From NCBI GenBank assembly GCA_030694905.1, contig JAUYTY010000176.1:1-55159 (forward strand): a stretch of 55,159 nt of DNA, read 5' to 3'. This document shows, in pieces, positions 52,672 through 55,159 of the stretch (its first letter is position 1; each line of letters opens with the position of its first letter). The notes beneath the pieces were generated by a model. It did no database searches. It was not told where the DNA came from and was given only the letters and a program-made list of their open reading frames with translations. Position numbers and translations under genes: made by a program. This DNA is from Eubacteriales bacterium (GTDB lineage: Bacteria > Bacillota > Clostridia > Tissierellales > Dethiosulfatibacteraceae).

Positions 52672-53613
52672 ATGTACCCGATCAAGTTTAAAAGCATTTA
52701 TAAAGAGAAAATCTGGGGCGGAAAGAGACTGGCATCTTTTAGAAATGACCTGCCAGAAAATATAAAAATAGGAGAAAGCTGGGACATCGCATGCCATGAA
52801 TATGCAGTCAGTGAGGTTGCAAATGGCAGTTTTAAAGGGATGACCCTTCAGAACCTGATTGATGAATACGGACAAAAGCTGATGGGAGCAAAGGTTGATA
52901 CCAGTTGGTTTCCATTAAGCATCAAAATAATCACAACAGACGAGAAGCTTTCAATACAGGTACATCCGTCAGAGGAGTATGCAAAAAAAATGGGATTGAA
53001 TGGCGGGCGGACTGAGGCCTGGTATGTGATAGAGGCTGATCCTGATGCCTATCTGTATCTGGGCATCAAGGACTGCACAAAGGAACAGTTCAAGGAAGCC
53101 CTTGAAAACGACCATTATGAGGATTGCATCAATAAGGTCTATGTGAAGGCTGGAGATATGTTTTATGTCAAGAGCGGACTCCTCCATGCAATAGGTGAGA
53201 ATATCACGCTGCTTGAAATCCATCAGAATGTGGAGAAGGAATTTAGAATATTCGACTACAACAGAGGCAGGGAACTGGACCTGACTCAGGCCTACGAGGT
53301 GTTGGATTTTGAGGGCAAAGACATCGAGAGCGATTATATGCTGCTCACACACAAAGGGAACCAAATAAAGGAATACAGCCTGCCGGCGGACTTCAACATA
53401 GAGGTCTATGACGTGAAGGATTCCCTCTATCAAACATCCGACAGGAACAGGTTCCATATCTTTACCTGCGTCGCAGGTCAAGGGGAAATCCTTTACGGTG
53501 GAGACAAGCGGGAAAAGATAACAAAGGGAGACTCCTACCTCATACCGGCTATACTGGGTCCCTACGAGCTGGAAGGGAAGATGACCCTTGTCAAGAGTTA
53601 TGTCGCCATTTAA
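52672..53613 (+). CDS. manA: mannose-6-phosphate isomerase, class I
   Basis: 313 residues from ATG 52672, with AAGGAG 8 nt upstream. The zinc-cupin motifs are visible: LSIKIITTDEKLSIQVHPSE with QVHP ligands (about residues 86-105), then HAIGENITLLEIHQNVEKEFRIFDYNR with the later Glu and His ligands. It interconverts mannose-6-phosphate and fructose-6-phosphate in the cytosol. The length of about 315 is that of the short bacterial type. The 3' end overlaps the next gene by 26 nt, so they form an operon. Confidence 0.92.
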   Translation: MYPIKFKSIYKEKIWGGKRLASFRNDLPENIKIGESWDIACHEYAVSEVANGSFKGMTLQNLIDEYGQKLMGAKVDTSWFPLSIKIITTDEKLSIQVHPSEEYAKKMGLNGGRTEAWYVIEADPDAYLYLGIKDCTKEQFKEALENDHYEDCINKVYVKAGDMFYVKSGLLHAIGENITLLEIHQNVEKEFRIFDYNRGRELDLTQAYEVLDFEGKDIESDYMLLTHKGNQIKEYSLPADFNIEVYDVKDSLYQTSDRNRFHIFTCVAGQGEILYGGDKREKITKGDSYLIPAILGPYELEGKMTLVKSYVAI

Positions 53614-54415
53614 GCATCATCAGACAGAAATGATTGAAAAGATCATCAGGATTGCATACGAAGCGGGCAAAATCATAATGGATATATACAACACCGACTT
53701 CAATGTTGACTATAAGGATGACAACTCGCCATTGACAAAGGCGGATAAGCTGGCCAACGACCACATTGTCGATGCCTTAAAGATTGATTACCCGAACATG
53801 GCCATACTGGCGGAGGAATCGGCGGATGATCTGAGAAGACTTGCGTATGACTATTGCTGGTTGGTGGATCCTCTGGACGGCACAAAGGAATTCATTAAAA
53901 GAAACGGTGAGTTTTCCGTCAATATAGCCCTCACATACAAGCACAGGCCTGTATTGGGTGTCATCTATATTCCGGTCAGGGATGAGGTTTACCATGCATG
54001 TCAAGGCCAAGGAGCCTATTTTATAGAGGGCTTCTCCTTACACGGGGATGTCAATAAATCCATCAGAATACAGGTCACATCAAAAACAGATAATCTGATT
54101 ATGCTTCACAGCAGGTCCCATCAACATCCGATTATAGATCGCCTGATAGAGATGAATAAGGAAAAAATCGGTGAGATAGTGCATGCCGGATCATCCATCA
54201 AGGGTTGCCTGATTGCAAAGGGAGAAGCGGATATCTATTATCGCTTCGGATTGACGATGGAGTGGGACACAGCGGCCATGCAATGCATCATCGAAGAGGC
54301 CGGTGGAATGCTGAGACAGATGGACGATACGGAGATGACCTACAACAGAAAGGACAGCACCAACCATAAGGGTTTTTATATACTCAACCGTTTGGAGAAC
54401 AAGCTGACGCTATAG
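53588..54415 (+). CDS. CysQ-like 3'(2'),5'-bisphosphate nucleotidase / inositol monophosphatase family
   Basis: 275 residues from the first ATG, which lies within manA; ATGs at 53600 and 53630 are possible and no site decides between them. Motifs of the Mg2+-dependent, Li+-sensitive phosphatases: NSPLTKADKLAND, LAEESADD (metal Glu), WLVDPLDGTKEF (the DPxDGT core) and EWDTAAMQCIIEEAGG near the C-terminus. DPLDGTKEFIKR is the CysQ form. It likely clears 3'-phosphoadenosine 5'-phosphate or a sugar phosphate. Pairing with manA is uncommon for CysQ, so a sugar-phosphate substrate cannot be excluded. Confidence 0.88.
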   Translation: MSRVMSPFKHHQTEMIEKIIRIAYEAGKIIMDIYNTDFNVDYKDDNSPLTKADKLANDHIVDALKIDYPNMAILAEESADDLRRLAYDYCWLVDPLDGTKEFIKRNGEFSVNIALTYKHRPVLGVIYIPVRDEVYHACQGQGAYFIEGFSLHGDVNKSIRIQVTSKTDNLIMLHSRSHQHPIIDRLIEMNKEKIGEIVHAGSSIKGCLIAKGEADIYYRFGLTMEWDTAAMQCIIEEAGGMLRQMDDTEMTYNRKDSTNHKGFYILNRLENKLTL

Positions 54416-54459
54416 TGACAGATCTATATTTTCATGCATATTTAAATCTTAAAACCAAG

Positions 54460-54489
54460 CAACCGAATCAAGCTGTCGGTTGTTTTTTT
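54460..54489 (+). terminator. terminator of the manA operon
   Basis: CAACCGA (54460-54466) pairs with TCGGTTG (54476-54482), followed by TTTTTTT. Confidence 0.85.
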
Positions 54490-54516
54490 AATGATGAATG
54501 ACATATTTTATTAAGA

Positions 54517-54529
54517 GATAATAATTATC
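54517..54529. promoter_or_regulatory. perfect Fur-type palindrome
   Basis: GATAATAATTATC is an exact 6-1-6 inverted repeat and equals the core Fur hexamer arrangement. It lies 64 nt before the -10 box (TATAAT, 54581-54586) and about 140 nt before the start codon of the secreted-protein gene. Confidence 0.6.
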
Positions 54530-54549
54530 AAAAACATCTTATAAACAGC

Positions 54550-54571
54550 AAAATGTAATTAAAATGTAATT
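54550..54571 (+). repeat. 11-nt direct repeat upstream of -10 box
   Basis: AAAATGTAATT occurs twice in tandem (54550-54560 and 54561-54571), just before TATAAT at 54581-54586. An 11-nt period fits binding of an OmpR/PhoP-type response regulator on one DNA face and replaces any recognisable -35 box. Confidence 0.5.
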
Positions 54572-54669
54572 GATTTACGATATAATATTTTACAGATATT
54601 TTAAGAATAATCAAAAAAAGACAGATGAAACTTAGGGAAAGATAGATATTTATCAGGAGGTGTAAAAAA

Positions 54670-55159
54670 ATGAAAACGAACAAAAAAATGTTGGCTCTGC
54701 TGATGGTTTTTGCATTGATTTTCAGTTCGAACTTCTCGGCCTTCGCAAACTACAATGTCACGCCAACACTCAACTACACATCGGACTCTGCAGTACTTGA
54801 TACTTCAGGCTCTTCGACAAACGGACAAACGGAAGTCAGATTGATATGGGTGGAAGATAATACCTTATATATAGGGATCATCGGTCTACTCAAAGACGTT
54901 GTGGGGATCACCTACAACGGAACATCCCTGTCAAGCTTCAACGTGGACTCGGCAGAGGATCCATCAGTGGATCTTGTTGTCAACGGGATGCCATATTCCA
55001 TCAATTATCCAACAGCACCGAAAAAAGGCGGGGCATATTGGATGGTGGCGAGCTTTGATCTGACAGGTCTTGAATTGACCAGTCCATTTACTTTAAGTAT
55101 CATTACAGAAGCTACAGGTGGTTTTGGGATTGACTCAGTAACAGTAGACATACTTAACG
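54670..55159 (+). CDS. secreted protein, 5' part only
   Basis: ATG 54670 with AGGAGGTG about 8 nt upstream; open to the right edge, 163 codons visible. A Sec signal peptide (KKMLALLMVFALIFSSNFS, cleavage likely after SAFA) precedes a mature part rich in Thr, Ser, Asn and beta-type residues (NYNVTPTLNYTSDS...). No lipobox. The sequence VRLIWVEDNTLYIGIIG and FDLTGLELTSPFTLSIITE resembles alternating beta strands of an adhesin-like or Ig-like domain. The full protein is probably large and cell-surface or secreted. It has long regulated upstream DNA (Fur-like box and direct repeats). Confidence 0.8.
   Translation, partial: MKTNKKMLALLMVFALIFSSNFSAFANYNVTPTLNYTSDSAVLDTSGSSTNGQTEVRLIWVEDNTLYIGIIGLLKDVVGITYNGTSLSSFNVDSAEDPSVDLVVNGMPYSINYPTAPKKGGAYWMVASFDLTGLELTSPFTLSIITEATGGFGIDSVTVDILN

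Overview
The window looks like chromosomal DNA of a low-GC, anaerobic, amino-acid- or carboxylate-fermenting Firmicute of class Clostridia. The reasons are AT-rich intergenic DNA, strong AGGAGG ribosome binding sites, many lipoprotein signals, a 4-hydroxybutyryl-CoA dehydratase, a class III fructose-1,6-bisphosphatase, hemerythrin and no aerobic respiratory genes. A genus such as Fusibacter or Acidaminobacter would fit, but the sequence alone does not fix it. All identifications come from reading motifs; no database search was run.

Layout. (1) 1-2900: end of a 5S rRNA gene, then a leftward operon of 4-hydroxybutyryl-CoA dehydratase (abfD), an SDR dehydrogenase and a small cysteine protein, then tRNA-Leu(CAG). 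(2) 2950-5500: a low-density scar with an IS66 transposase fragment, a frameshifted small gene, IS-end-like direct repeats, strong palindromes and one beta-propeller lipoprotein gene. (3) 5500-10900: flavin reductase, thiolase, an M20 amidohydrolase with an extra C-terminal domain, and cardiolipin synthase. (4) 10900-20200: the most distinctive region, a sigma-54 activator divergent from a catabolic cluster (SDR, 3-hydroxybutyryl-CoA dehydrogenase, a complete TctBAC carboxylate transporter, a beta-keto acid cleavage enzyme and a second 3-hydroxyacyl dehydrogenase). Two good sigma-54 promoters (13139-13154 and 14140-14155) drive it. I read it as uptake, oxidation and acetyl-CoA-dependent cleavage of an unidentified 3-hydroxy or 3-keto carboxylate.

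(5) 20200-29500: HAD phosphatase, then leftward genes for a MEMO-like lipoprotein, a MATE exporter, a 1616-residue alpha-2-macroglobulin-like lipoprotein without the thioester motif, and a DUF4097-type lipoprotein. (6) 29700-37600: a five-gene oligopeptide/dipeptide ABC operon with an oversized binding protein and a DppC-type permease carrying a large repeat-containing extracytoplasmic insert, followed by two small membrane proteins. (7) 37700-55159: two ABC-F ATPases, a QueG-like Fe-S protein, a YbaK deacylase, fbp, an OFA-type transporter, a Cache-PAS-GGDEF-HD-GYP c-di-GMP protein, a cytochrome b5-like lipoprotein, an internally duplicated membrane protein, hemerythrin, manA, a CysQ-like phosphatase and the start of a secreted-protein gene.

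Three Fur-box-like sites (41357-41371, 48507-48521, 54517-54529) suggest a scattered iron-responsive set: a 49-residue protein, the cytochrome b5-like lipoprotein and the truncated secreted protein. The best candidates for undescribed biology are the sigma-54/BKACE cluster, the enlarged DppC/binding-protein pair and this possible iron regulon.
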